A stretch of DNA of 64,000 bases from Helicostylum pulchrum (Eukaryota; Mucoromycota; Mucoromycetes; Mucorales; Mucoraceae): NCBI GenBank assembly GCA_025677825.1, contig JAIXMO010000048.1, positions 1-64,000 of the forward strand. Reading direction: 5' to 3'. The notes under the pieces were generated by a model that saw only the letters and a list, made by a program, of their open reading frames with translations, was not told the origin of the DNA and made no database searches. Positions 11,391 through 22,193 of this stretch are shown here, piece by piece. The position numbers were made by a program, and so were the translations under genes. Every line of letters begins with the position of its first letter. Position 1 is the first letter of the stretch.

Positions 11391-12430
11391 ATTAAAATCG
11401 TAAAGGCAGGTGTTTATATCTCTATTCCAAATTAAAGAATTGCAGTCTGAGCAATTTAAAATGGAAAACAGACGTTTGCTTTCGGAGGTTTTAATATTTG
11501 CAATCGTCAACTTATGTAATCCATCAAATGTAAACCTTTTACTCTTACCTGTGAGGTTAAGTACTTGTTAACTTTTAGGAGTAACAGTTCGCCTCTAGAT
11601 TCTCTAAGCTTTAAATGTTTATGTATAGTGCCAACCACCCCCGACCATCTTCCCTTTGAACTTTACGCGGTTTTTATTAACCATCCCGTCTCCGAGAACA
11701 ACAAGAGGAATCCTTTGTTTGTCCTTTTCTATGAAAATTCTCTTGTGTTTCTTACTCCTACAATAAAATAAAAAATGTTGCTTGTAAATATTTAATCGGA
11801 CTATAAGTAAATGGGGAGCCCCCTCCGCCTAACTTCTTCCGTTTTCTTTGTCCTTGATTCTTCTTCGTAATTTTCTTCTTACGTTTGCACTTATTGTATT
11901 TTTTTGCCACCGTTGATCAATATGTTTACTGATTCGTCTAAAGCTTTCTGTTTGGATATAAAATTCTTCATGCGAATTTTGGCAGAATTCATATTATAAA
12001 ATCGAAAAAAACGTGCATAATTTTCATGCATATAATGTAGATGATAGTTATAATATTCAACATTTGATGTTTTGGCCGTGGGAATATTAGATTCAAGTGC
12101 ATCTATTCCTTGTTCCTTTTTCGAAGCTTGTTGGTTCTTGTTTTTTCTTGCCGCTGGCCATGTCATAAAATCCTTTCGTAGACAAAGTACGAGTATCGTC
12201 TGTACGTTGTATGGAAGTGACGGTATGATTTCTTCTTGGGTCAATATATATAGGCTCAAAACAATTTTCAACTTTGTGGAAATTTTTTTATATTTGATAC
12301 AGAAAAATTAATTGGAAAATCAGTCTCGGTAAAAGGGATTGCAAACTCTTGTTTGTTATTTATACTAATTTCAATAGTGGCCACACTGTTGTGATTAATT
12401 GTTACACTTAGATTTGATTTAATAACTTTT
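11391..12430 (-). mobile_element. Degenerate Fanzor/TnpB-like nuclease gene, copy 1
   Basis: Reading leftwards on the minus strand, several frames give successive parts of one RuvC-type nuclease: IYIDPRRNHTVTS (RuvC-I Asp) near 12240; GIDALESNIPTAKTSN and NYHLHYMHENYARFFRFY near 11990-12110; a Lys/Arg linker near 11860; IPLVVLGDGMVNKNRVKFKG near 11650; LLLLKVNKYLTSQ near 11560; then NCSDCNSLIWNRDINT near 11420. The last piece is the zinc-ribbon CxxC plus the RDxNA-type RuvC-III motif. Frameshifts separate at least three of the blocks, and the Asp usual before the E/K-Y/F-x-TS motif is Asn. The gene is therefore dead. The family name is my inference from motif order; IS605 OrfB-like is the broader safe label. 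Confidence 0.7.
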
Positions 12431-13145
12431 ACAGTCTAAAAGATCTTGATTATTAGATCCAGTGCCATTTTACTTATATTATGTTTTATAAAATCGATGA
12501 ACCATCGATTATATTAGTTATATTTATTTTATGTGTGATTTTACCACAAATTTCATTAAATTTGAAATCATCAACTTCTAAATTAACTCGATCAAGGTTA
12601 TTACAGGTAGGGGTTTACTTTGCAAAAGAGATACGACAAGATATACCATCTGTAATAAGGATATTTTTAAAAAGCATTCCTTTGTCTATTTATACTTATT
12701 TTCATATGCCCATTTACGTTCATTTTTATATTCCTTCCTTAGAAACCTTATTGTTTAAATTTATTTTATATTGATTCATTTTATTCGCTTCTTATATTAT
12801 ATTTATATGATTATCTTAATACAATGGCTCTATGTATCGATGTCGCAAACCGAATTTAATTATTTCCACTTTTTTTTTCTATACTTATACCTGCCGTTTT
12901 GATTAATTTCGACATTGTTCAATTCACTTTTTTTCTATTAAAGATCAGATATGAAATGTCGTGCATCTGATTACGGTTTTTTTAATAGCAGCTGTCAAAC
13001 AAACAAACAAGCCCCAAAAAAAAAAATGGAAAGAAATAGTATAATGTAACGAATTAATAGTATATATGTAAAATATAATAGTTTAAAGATAAAAGAAAGG
13101 GAGTATAAATACAGAGTGAAATAAAAAGCGTGCGTAAATAAAAAA
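12431..13145. other. Intergenic, no supported gene
   Basis: AT-rich sequence between the Fanzor-like remnant and the 3' end of FTR1. An open frame at 12481-12774 (97 codons, hydrophobic start) has no recognised similarity and very biased composition; I leave it out as a gene. Confidence 0.4.
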
Positions 13146-14288
13146 TTAAACCTCACTTAAATGGTGAGATTTGTCGATATGTTCGTGAGCTAAAACTCTA
13201 CTTGACGATTCAGAACTAGCAGTTCCGTCTTCTTTTTGACCAACAATAACACCATCGTCTGTAACATAATGCTTCGCATGTTCAAGCGCTACATCACCAT
13301 CTTCTTCCCATTCACCACGGTTAAGTTTGTTAATAGCCTCGCGTTTTTCCTTCCAATGCATATAAACAAGAGCCAAAGCTATCATAATCCAATAGAGACA
13401 ATAACTAGTAATGGTACCAATAGTAGCTGTATTACTCCAACCAAGAATAGCGTTAAAAATTTGCCAACCGCCATTATCAGCTGTATTTTTTTCTGGGTCT
13501 CCCCAAGATACATGCCAAACAGCCGTTGTTACCTTGTACCCGATCACTTGACCACTTTCTTCTGCAGCCTCTCCGCCAATGACTTTATTCCAAGCGTTTT
13601 GTTCCAAGAAACCGACGGCCTTTGCCATTAAACCAGCAGCGACCAAATATAAAATAGCGGTAGAAAAGATAAAAAACCAACGTAACTGAATTAAGCTACC
13701 ACCACGATAAATAATTATGCCAACAACACAACCGCAAATAAATCCCATGATGGCGGCAATAGGAATGGATTTAGCAGAGACGTTCAAAGAAACTCCACCA
13801 ATAAATACAACTGCTTCTAAACCTTCTCTCAAAACAGTAATAAAGGGTAAGAAAAAGAAGGAATATTTTTGCATCCAGACTTTAAAACCTAATTTTTTCT
13901 TTTCATTATTATTTTCCATTGTCTTTGCTAGTTTAACCTTCCATTTTTCTTGCATTCTTTCGGTGCGAAGCATAGCAAGTCCCATTGCTGTAATCATAAT
14001 GGTTGCAACAAGCGAAAAGACACCTTCCCAGATATATTCCGAATCTCCCCACAGGTTACTGAGGACCGTATACCAGACTGCAATAAAAGAAGCACCGATA
14101 CAAACACATATTAGTAAACCCAATCCTGCTCCAAGCCATACTTGTTTACGCAAACGTTTATAAATTATAGAATCTGTATCAAAGACCTTTTTGAGGAAAG
14201 ATAGTAGAACAGAGACAATGATAGCGGCTTCGCATGTCTCTCGAAAGATGATGAAAAATATGGGAACATCAAATAGGTCTTGTGACAT
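13146..14288 (-). CDS. FTR1: High-affinity iron permease FTR1
   Basis: One intronless frame encodes 380 residues, the usual FTR1 length, from an ATG at 14288. It is a multi-pass plasma-membrane protein with about seven hydrophobic segments. The two iron-translocation motifs of the family are present: RETCE at residues 16-20 (an RExxE variant) and REGLE near 156-160, each inside a membrane helix. The C-terminal tail is hydrophilic and charged. FTR1 imports Fe3+ generated by a partner multicopper ferroxidase. That partner lies immediately upstream in divergent orientation (ATG at 14912), so the two should share a promoter and be co-regulated by iron. Confidence 0.97.
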   Translation of the reverse strand: MSQDLFDVPIFFIIFRETCEAAIIVSVLLSFLKKVFDTDSIIYKRLRKQVWLGAGLGLLICVCIGASFIAVWYTVLSNLWGDSEYIWEGVFSLVATIMITAMGLAMLRTERMQEKWKVKLAKTMENNNEKKKLGFKVWMQKYSFFFLPFITVLREGLEAVVFIGGVSLNVSAKSIPIAAIMGFICGCVVGIIIYRGGSLIQLRWFFIFSTAILYLVAAGLMAKAVGFLEQNAWNKVIGGEAAEESGQVIGYKVTTAVWHVSWGDPEKNTADNGGWQIFNAILGWSNTATIGTITSYCLYWIMIALALVYMHWKEKREAINKLNRGEWEEDGDVALEHAKHYVTDDGVIVGQKEDGTASSESSSRVLAHEHIDKSHHLSEV

Positions 14289-14911
14289 GATCTATATATC
14301 CTTTTTGTTCAACTACGCGAGATACAGAGAGAGAAAAAAAGAGATGAAATGAAAAAAGGAAAAAAATACTGGAAATATTCAAATTATGAAGGAGATTTAA
14401 AAATGAAAAAAAAAAACCTTTTTTTTACCTTCTACAGATCTACCTTGTACTTATTATAGGAATAGCAAAAAAAAGGTGCACAAGAAAAGTCCAGATTGGG
14501 GGCAAGTTGAGATTATACTAAACATAGGAGTTAATTGCTACAGTATGTAAATTGTTTTGGGGTAACGCATATGAAATAGTATTTATGACAAAGAATCATA
14601 TACGCGAAGAAACGGATTAAAAAAAATATTGTATCGCATGATTATATTGCCATGGAATAAACCCAATAAAAGACTATCTAAAAAAAAGGATGCATCCAGA
14701 TTCCACGACTTATCTGATTTTTTTTTACCTCAGTTATTAATTGAAGTTCCAACCAGATCTCTCCATTGAGAAACAATATTTCTAAAATAGTATTATTTAT
14801 TTTATGGGGAAAGTGGAAAAAGTTTTAAGTACTAGAGGAGGGGTAAGGAAATCTTTTTTTTTTAATCTCTTTTTTCACTTCTTTTTCTTGTAATTTTTTT
14901 TCTTTTCTCAA
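14289..14911. promoter_or_regulatory. Bidirectional FTR1-FET3 promoter
   Basis: The 623-bp divergent spacer holds both promoters. CTTATCTGAT at 14709-14718 is the complement of ATCAGATAAG, the extended site bound by fungal iron-responsive GATA repressors (Fep1, Urbs1, SreA families). The site is seen; its use here is inferred. Near the FET3 start there is a T-rich block typical of fungal core promoters. Confidence 0.75.
14709..14718 (-). promoter_or_regulatory. Candidate iron-GATA element ATCAGATAAG
   Basis: An exact match on the minus strand to the ATCWGATAA consensus of iron-responsive GATA factors, about 200 bp upstream of the FET3 ATG and 420 bp upstream of the FTR1 ATG. One other exact copy exists in the window (4266-4275), so chance alone cannot be excluded. 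Confidence 0.6.
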
Positions 14912-17029
14912 ATGCATATCACTGGTTTACTAACGGGATTGGTTTCCCTAAGTCTAATTCAAGCTGCTCGTGTTGTTTATGATATGAATATTACGTATGT
15001 TGATAACGTAAATCCAGATAACTTAAAGGCACGTCAAGTCGTAGGTATCAATGGTAAATGGCCGTAAGTAAATCATTCACTCAAAAAAAACCCCTTTTTT
15101 GATGGCATTAATAATGATTTTTATATTAGTATACCTGCAATAGAGGTAACTTTGGGTGATGTGTTAGTAATGAATGTTCATAATTCTTTGAACGAACCGA
15201 CTGCTCTGCACGCTCACGGTCAGTTTCAAAATGGGACGAATTGGATGGATGGGCCTGTCATGGTTACTCAATGGTAAAATAAAAAAATCGGGTGAAATAA
15301 GTAAGATTAAATTAATATACACATATAGTGCTATTCCTCCAAATCATGATTTACAATACGAATTTAATATTACCCAAACCGGTACTTTTTGGATCCATAG
15401 TCATTATATGGTAACCATATAACTATATTTTTTGTCTAATCTACTGACTCGTAATAATAATGTTAGGGTCAATATATGGACGGTCTTCGGTTCCCTATGA
15501 TTATTCATAACCCTGCTGAGCCTTACAAATATGATGATGAGCTGACTGTAACATTATCAGGTAAGCGATGCCGAAAATTTTCGGTGTTATACGTGAAGAT
15601 CTCACACCCTTTTTTTTAAAAAAAAAATTAGATTGGTATCATGATTCTAGTTACATTAATCTTAATAAATTCATGAGCATCTATAACCCAACAGGCGCTG
15701 AACCCGTACCAGGTATGAGAACCTAGCGGTGTAACACGTATATCTTTTTGTAGTATTAAAAAAAATCTTAGAATCCGGTTTGATTAATGATAGCGCCAAT
15801 GTTACTTTTAACTTTACCCCCGGAAAAGTTTATCGTATTCATATAATTAATATATCTGGGTTTGCTACTTTTTTCTATAGTATTGATGGACATCAAATGG
15901 AAATTATTGAAGTAGATGGTGTAAATATACTTTACTTGTGATTAACTTTGTGTCCAAATTTATTAACATTTTTTTTTAGATCTACACCAAACCCCAATTG
16001 GTAGATAGTATTTACATGACTGCTGCTCAAAGATTCTCCGTACTTGTCACTGCTAAAAATACTACTGATACCAACTATCATATGCACGCAGATATGGATA
16101 CTGTCATGTTTGATTCTCTTCCTCCTGATTTAAACCCTAACATTACTGCTCCTATCTACTACAGTACTAACCATCAGAATTTCTCTCCAAGTCAAGATGT
16201 AGGAGGTAATTCAACATTTGATGATATGACACTTGTCCCTCTCTATAATGCTTCTTCTGTTGAACCCGATCGCCAAGTGAATCTTACGATTGATTTCCAA
16301 GTTACAACAGATGGTTTTAACCGTGGTATGTTTAACGAATTACCTTACTTATCTCCCAAGGTTCCTTCAACAAATACTATGTTTTCGATGGGAGATGACG
16401 CTATGAATGTTGACGTTTATGGACCTCAATCTCAAGCATTTGTATTTAAACACTTGGATATGATTGAACTTGTCTTGAATAATTTAGATGGTAATGCACA
16501 TCCTTTCCATCTTCATGGTCACGTATTTCAAATGGTAGGTCGTGGAAGTGGCGTATATACCGGCAACAAATCTTCAGTTACTTGGTTAATGGATAACCCT
16601 CCTCAAAGAGATACGATACGTGTTGATGGTGAAGGATTTTCAATTATTCGATTCCGTGCAGACAACCCAGGCATTTGGATCTTCCATTGTCATATTGATT
16701 GGCATCTTGAGTCCGGTCTTGCAGCACTTTTTGTTACAGCTCCCGATGTAGCTCAACAACGTATGACATTGCCTCAAGCTTTCAAAGATATTTGTGAAGC
16801 CGGTGGAACTCCAGGCGTTGGAAACGCGGCAGGTAAAATGAGTATGGATTTAAGTGGTGCTCCTGGTGGTGTTACTTTGATTCCAGATGGTTTCACAGCA
16901 AAAGGAAAAGGCGCAATGGCTGCCTGTTGCATCTCTGCCGTCATTGGTATGGCTGCGATCGTTTGGTATTCATTAAATGATCCACAAAGAGCGATTCGTG
17001 AAAGAATGGGTAGACCACCAAGTAGATAA
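14912..17029 (+). CDS. FET3: Multicopper ferroxidase (FET3-type)
   Basis: Seven exons (14912-15063, 15130-15273, 15329-15410, 15467-15560, 15632-15712, 15772-15920, 15980-17029) join in phase to 583 residues. It begins with a signal peptide (MHITGLLTGLVSLSLIQAA) and ends with one membrane anchor (CCISAVIGMAAIVWYSL). All four copper-binding segments are present: LHAHGQF, WIHSHY, HPFHLHGH and HCHIDWHLESGL. The acidic iron-oxidation residues of yeast Fet3 appear to be retained, as in YNPTGAEP and DTVMFDSLPPD. The extracellular enzyme oxidises Fe2+ to Fe3+ for FTR1, its divergent neighbour. Laccase-like activity cannot be excluded from sequence, but the membrane anchor and the gene pairing favour ferroxidase. 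Confidence 0.95.
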
Positions 17030-17485
17030 ACTTTACCCCCCCCCTTTTTTTTTGTTTTTGTAAATTATCTTTATTCATGTACTTTTTTTTTCCTTTTCAT
17101 ATATTATTCTTATATCACTAGTATTTTAGATAATTCGACATATGTCTGTATTTATATTAAAATTTAAAAAGAAAAAAAGGAGAAGAATATTACAGGCCTT
17201 CACATAGTCGGCGAATGTTGGTCACTTTCTAATAAACTATCTGGGAAGAAATAGCCTTTTTTCGTCATTATTTGTTACGAAATGTATTTTAGGAACCATT
17301 TTCTGATGGTTATTTCCCGTATGTTTATACTTGTATAAATAAACCAAAAAAAAAAGAACTTCTTTTCAATTTTTATTACCTCTCACGTATTTTTAGGTGC
17401 GAATCATGCAAGAAAAGAAGTACTATTTAATCAACGTTTATTTCTCATATACTAAATACAAAGTTTAAGCAGAAAAAAAAACTTC
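17030..17485. other. Intergenic, 3' flank of FET3
   Basis: AT-rich, with C8 and T9 runs just after the stop. I see no gene or RNA. Confidence 0.4.
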
Positions 17486-17985
17486 TTGAGGTTATGCACA
17501 AGTGTCCGTTTATTAGACCTGGGTGATATGGATACTATACAGGAGATACGTTGTGCCCCGCCTATATCTTGGAAACCATCGTTAGACACTCTAACCGCTG
17601 ACTACGATAGATACGCAGAACATTCTTCTACAAGATATATGTTGTTACCTGATAAGGTGATAAAATACATTATAAATTACACTTTCCTATTTTACACTGG
17701 ATCAACAATAGGTCTTTTTTTTTAGCTCACTATACACTTGTATTTTTCTTGAAGACATTAAATTAATTATTGCATTACGGTATAGATTTCGCATTTACAA
17801 ACGAAGTATATATTTTTAAAAAGCGTCAAGTCTCTCAAGAAGTCAAATTTTCTTATTTCTCAGTGGAGCCACTAGCACCGATTTGCAGTATTTCTGCGCG
17901 GAGTTATATAACTTATCATTGGCAAATTATAAGAAATTGCACGTTCTGAAACGGATAGATTTTCCTGGTTTGGGACAGGCCTAGT
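17486..17985 (+). pseudogene. Possible LRR/F-box relic
   Basis: Two short coding-like stretches lie in order on the plus strand. The first (17486-17660) opens LRLCTSVRLLDLGDMDTI and holds ISWKPSLDTLTADYDRYAE. The second (about 17865-17985) reads LQYFCAELYNLSLANY and HVLKRIDFPGLGQA before a TAG. The wording is like the repeats of fungal F-box/LRR proteins, but the stretches are separated by stops and no start or splice model joins them. I treat this as a decayed gene, low confidence. Confidence 0.3.
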
Positions 17986-18952
17986 TAAAATTCAGGCACA
18001 CGTTTAAAATAAAATGAAATATATATTAATATACGCTCACTATAAATAACTTAAATATGTACGTTTTTTTCTGAAAAAAAATTGCCATAAGAGCGGAAAA
18101 AGACAAATGGTAGTACAAGTTGATACTGGTGTCATAAAGTCTTTAATATATATGAATATATAAAATAAAACTTAAAACAACATCACATTTTATTTGTAAC
18201 ATTGACGCGCAAAAGAGAGAGATAATCCACCGAATCATGTGTTTCAACTAGAAAGTTGTGATACATTAAAGAAAAAAAAAAGACCCTGTAAGTATTATGT
18301 AAAAGATATACAAGGAAATACTTCAGGGTTCATCTGTATCAAGTTTTTTTATTTTTTCCCATCATTCGTAATTACATAACCTGTTGGGGGTTAGGTGCTA
18401 CTTAAAAGGAGTGATGGATTATTGCATGTGTGTTACGCTAATGTTTTCACTTGTTCAAAAGACCCGAGAAATTTACATGTCAGTTGATAGCTTGCTTATA
18501 TCATCACTTGGAGTATATGATATACATTTATATATTTATTACGACTATGGCCAAATAACATGGGGAAAGGATGTAATAACTTATTTTATTTTAAAAAAAG
18601 TAGTGGATAAAAAAAAAGAAAGTAAAACTAAGGTAACAAAACACTTACTTTTCTAAATTGGATTCTACCCAAATATTTTTTTTTCCTTTTGCTCTTTGTA
18701 CCCACTTGATCTATTTGTTATTTTTTAAAAAAAAAGCATTTGCAGTATAATATAAGCAAAGTGGTACGAAAATATAAAAAGGGTTCAGGGTTCAATAGCT
18801 GCCGTTGGCAGCGTACAATTTCTATAAATCGTCAACTAACTCGTGATAAGAATCCAAGATATAAAAAAAGCTATATATAATTGGATGTTTTATATATTTT
18901 TTTTTCTCCCCATCTTTTTTCTCTTCCTTTCTTTTTCACACATTAAACAAAA
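17986..18952. other. Intergenic upstream of hexokinase
   Basis: About 970 bp of AT-rich sequence with several A/T runs. A TATATAAT stretch near 18875 and a CT-rich block (18900-18940) before the ATG are likely core promoter. An open frame at 18384-18656 is not convincing. Confidence 0.45.
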
Positions 18953-20591
18953 ATGACTATTGCTAACCCTGTTGATTCTTTATTTTCTGATCTCGAACGT
19001 CAATTTATTTTGAACAAAAAAGATTTGGAACCTATCGTGCATGGTTTCAGAGAAGAGTTAAAGACTGGATTAACTACACCATCTACCAAATTGGCTACTA
19101 TGATTCCATCTTTTGTCACAAAGTTACCAACTGGTAACGAAACCGGTACATTTCTTTCGTTAGATATGGGAGGTACCAATCTTCGTATCTCTGCTGTTGA
19201 ATTAAAGGGTCACGGTGAGGTAGAAGTATTAGAATTAAAGCGTGTTGCTTCAAAGGAATTGAAGACAGGTGAAGGCTCTGTCTTTTTCGATTGGATCGCA
19301 GATACTATGGATGAATTAGTTCATGTCAAAGCCAAACATCTTTTTAATGATGATCAACTTGAAGGTAAAGAAGCATTAGCCTTGGGTATTTGTTGGAGTT
19401 TCCCTGTTCAGTAAGTTATATATAAATATATACATGTATATAAAAGGGTATTATTTTCTTGAAATCTAAATTTAAACTTTAAACTTTAGTCAGGTTACTG
19501 TTAATCGTGGAACTCTTTTGCGTATGGGTAAAGGGTTCACCTTAAATAACGCAGAAGGTCGAGACCTGTCAGACATGTTACACGAGGCTTTTGAACGCAA
19601 GGTATAAACGGAAGAAAATAACAAAACGAGTACATGTACCTATTATTAAACTTTTTTTTTACATGTAAAAATAGGGATTGAATGTTAGAGTAAGTGCTAT
19701 TTTAAACGATGCTGTCGGAACTTTAGTTGCACATGCCTATGCAAACCCAAGAGCCCGTATTGGGTTTATCTTTGCTACTGGTGTCAATGCCTCTTATCCT
19801 GAAAAGATTTCATCTATGCAAGCAAAACTTGACCCCGAATATTATCAAAGTCAAGATGCTAACACAGAAATGTTATTAAATACAGAGATTGATATCTTCG
19901 GAAGTGAATCTTACCTTCCATTGAGTACTTATGATTTAGCTTTAGATGAAGCTCATAACCAGCCTAAATTCCAATTGTATGAGAAGATGATGTCTGGTGC
20001 TTATATGGGAGAGCTTACTAGATTAATTGCTTTGGATTTCATTAAGGCTGGTGTTTTATTTGAAGGTGTTATTCCTGAAGGATTAGAAGAAGCATATTCT
20101 TTCCCTACCATGTATATGAGTGCACTTGAAAGGTAATGTATATTCCAGATATTATTATTTTTTTTAAGTAAAAAAGAGGGGACAATCACTAACACGTATA
20201 TTTTTTTGTAATTAGTGATAACACTACCAACAAAGAAGAAAGTTTCAAAATTCTTTCAAAATATCAAACTGTACAAGCTCCTACTCATTCCGACATCTCA
20301 GTTCTTATACGTATCTGTAAAATTGTTGCTACACGTAGTGCAGTATTAGCCTGCGCCTCTATCGCTGCTATGATTGAGCAACAAGGTCTTGATACCAATG
20401 AAAATAAACATGACATAGTTATTGGTATTAATGGTTCCACGTACGAATTCTATCCTTATATGGCTGAGAGAGTTCATTACGCTCTTCGTAACTGGTTCGG
20501 TACTGAAACCTCAGACAGAATTAGAATGGAGATCGCCAAAGATGGTGGAAGTATTGGTGGTGCCTTGATTGCAATGTTGTGTAACCAATAA
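18953..20591 (+). CDS. Divergent hexokinase-family sugar kinase
   Basis: Exons 18953-19410, 19490-19601, 19675-20132 and 20216-20591 join in phase to 467 residues, normal for a fungal hexokinase. The fold's landmarks are present: LSLDMGGTNLR (phosphate 1), SFPV, GKGF, LNDAVGTLVAHAY with the catalytic Asp, GVNASY, YEKMMSGAYMGELTRL with a glucose-contact Glu, and a C-terminal DGGSIGGALIAM. Several positions depart from the usual motifs: FATGVN replaces a GTGxN form, LNTEIDIF replaces the usual NTEWGAF, RMGKGF replaces WTKGF, and AKDGGSIGGAL replaces SEDGSGKGAAL. It phosphorylates a hexose, presumably in the cytosol, but substrate and even activity are open. It could be a regulatory or N-acetylglucosamine-type member. 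Confidence 0.9.
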
Positions 20592-20828
20592 GCCTAAAAC
20601 CCTCTCTTTTTAAAGTAATAAAATACCCAGTTTAAGTCTCAGTTTAAATAGCCTTTTTTTTTTTATTTGATGAGGATACGTGGGGTCATTCTGAAAAAAA
20701 TACTTAATACAGGTCCTTGTACTTTATACAATGCTCACGGTACCAATTTACGGCTTTATACTTTCTTTTTTTTTTTGCGGGTTACATACTCTCAATTTAT
20801 ATAACAATTAGCGTCTTCATTTCTTCAT

Positions 20829-21370
20829 TCATATATTGGTATTAATCTCTTTGATATCAATTAAAATACCCTCTACTTTCATATGCGCCCAGAGCTTGAA
20901 TAACAGATTGTTGAACATAGTGTCCAAGAGAACACTCTATCACATGGTACGTTAGTCATTTTATTACATAACAGTAGACTTAAAATAATTTGATTATAAT
21001 ACCTTTAATACCCTTTTGAAGTTTTTCGCAATACCAGCGTCAATATATGCTAGCAATTTAAGTAAAAGGACCTCTTCAGTTGTTTTAATTTTGTTTCTGA
21101 TGTTTTCGAAGGCAACAGTCGATTGACCCGAAAACCCAGCGTTAGACGAGTCATATATACAATTTATGGTCATAAGCACTAGGGAAAATAGTCAGTTTAC
21201 GTTTATTATATTGAGAAAAATTCTTCTCCTTTGGACTCTACGATATAACTTTCTTCAAGATTAATCAATTGCTTTACATTTGCTTTTTGCTTTATTTTTT
21301 TGACAAGGCCTTTGAGTGATATTCCAGTCATTTTCCAGTAGATGTTTAGTTTATCGGCGTTGAACAGTTG
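20829..21370 (-). CDS. Unrecognised three-exon 3' gene fragment
   Basis: Three minus-strand exons, 21370-21250, 21178-21003 and 20936-20829, join in phase (121+176+108 nt) to about 134 residues and a TGA stop. The splice sites are CGTTAG|, A|GTTATA, CCCTAG|, AAG|GTATTA and GATAG|. The product includes KLNIYWKMTGISLKGLVKK, INCIYDSSNAGFSGQSTVAF and DTMFNNLLFKLWAHMKVEGI. I recognise no domain. Upstream sequence (21370-21560) holds a further coding-like stretch (LLKKYIARMKKVEPAFGG) but I could not join it in phase, so the 5' end is unresolved and the gene may be decayed. Confidence 0.42.
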
Positions 21371-21560
21371 CTAACGTAAAAAAAAATTATAGGAGAGTGA
21401 TTCCGAAAAGCTCATATCCATACCTCTTCCAACTCATTATCCAAGTATACTTAATTAATATATTCCTTTTGCATAAACCTCCAAATGCAGGTTCGACTTT
21501 TTTCATACGTGCAATATATTTCTTTAATAACATGGTAAAAATATATGGTAACGCATTACC

Positions 21561-22193
21561 AAAACTAACTAATCATTCTATTTTATTTTTAAGAAAAAGG
21601 AGATTGTACTTTTTGATATACCAAAAAAAAACTGACAAAGCTGTTAAAGAAACGATCGTATATTCCTTAAACTTCATTCATTTGATAATTCGTCCGACTA
21701 TGATCAATCATGCCAGCTGAATTATTTTCTGATCCACCGTAATCCCTTTTTATCGAGTCCGGTACCCGTGGCTTCTCTACCCTCCAAGAAGTAAAGAAAA
21801 ATCTTTTTTTTTTTGCAGGAATATACTTACTCTTTTTCGTAATATTGCGAAAGCTAATGTACGTGTCCTTTATTTATACGTAACTGCTTATATAATCCAA
21901 TGACTCTGGTTAAATAATGCTAAATTAACCCTGATCGTAAAGGAAACGGGATATGACCTTTTTTTTTGTGTATTTCCAAACAATCTTTATTGTCTTGGCT
22001 TTTACACAATTGACCTTTTAACTTTTTCGGGTTTAAGTCTCAGTTTTAATCGTATGTAATACATAAGTTTTGTTACATTTGTTATTTATTAAAAAAAAAA
22101 TGTGTGTGTATGCTATTAGTAATGAGAAAGAAAAAAAAATACATGAAAAAAAAAGAGGTGTTGCATCGAGATATATATGTTACATGTGTTTTC
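21561..22193. other. Intergenic
   Basis: About 630 bp between the unresolved exon cluster and the 3' end of the WD40 gene. Many T/A runs; no gene or RNA recognised. Confidence 0.4.

Noticed and set aside
12481..12774. Hydrophobic 97-codon plus-strand frame
   Set aside because: AT-driven composition, no splice or homology signal.
13236..14163. Two plus-strand frames across FTR1
   Set aside because: Antisense shadows of the FTR1 membrane helices.
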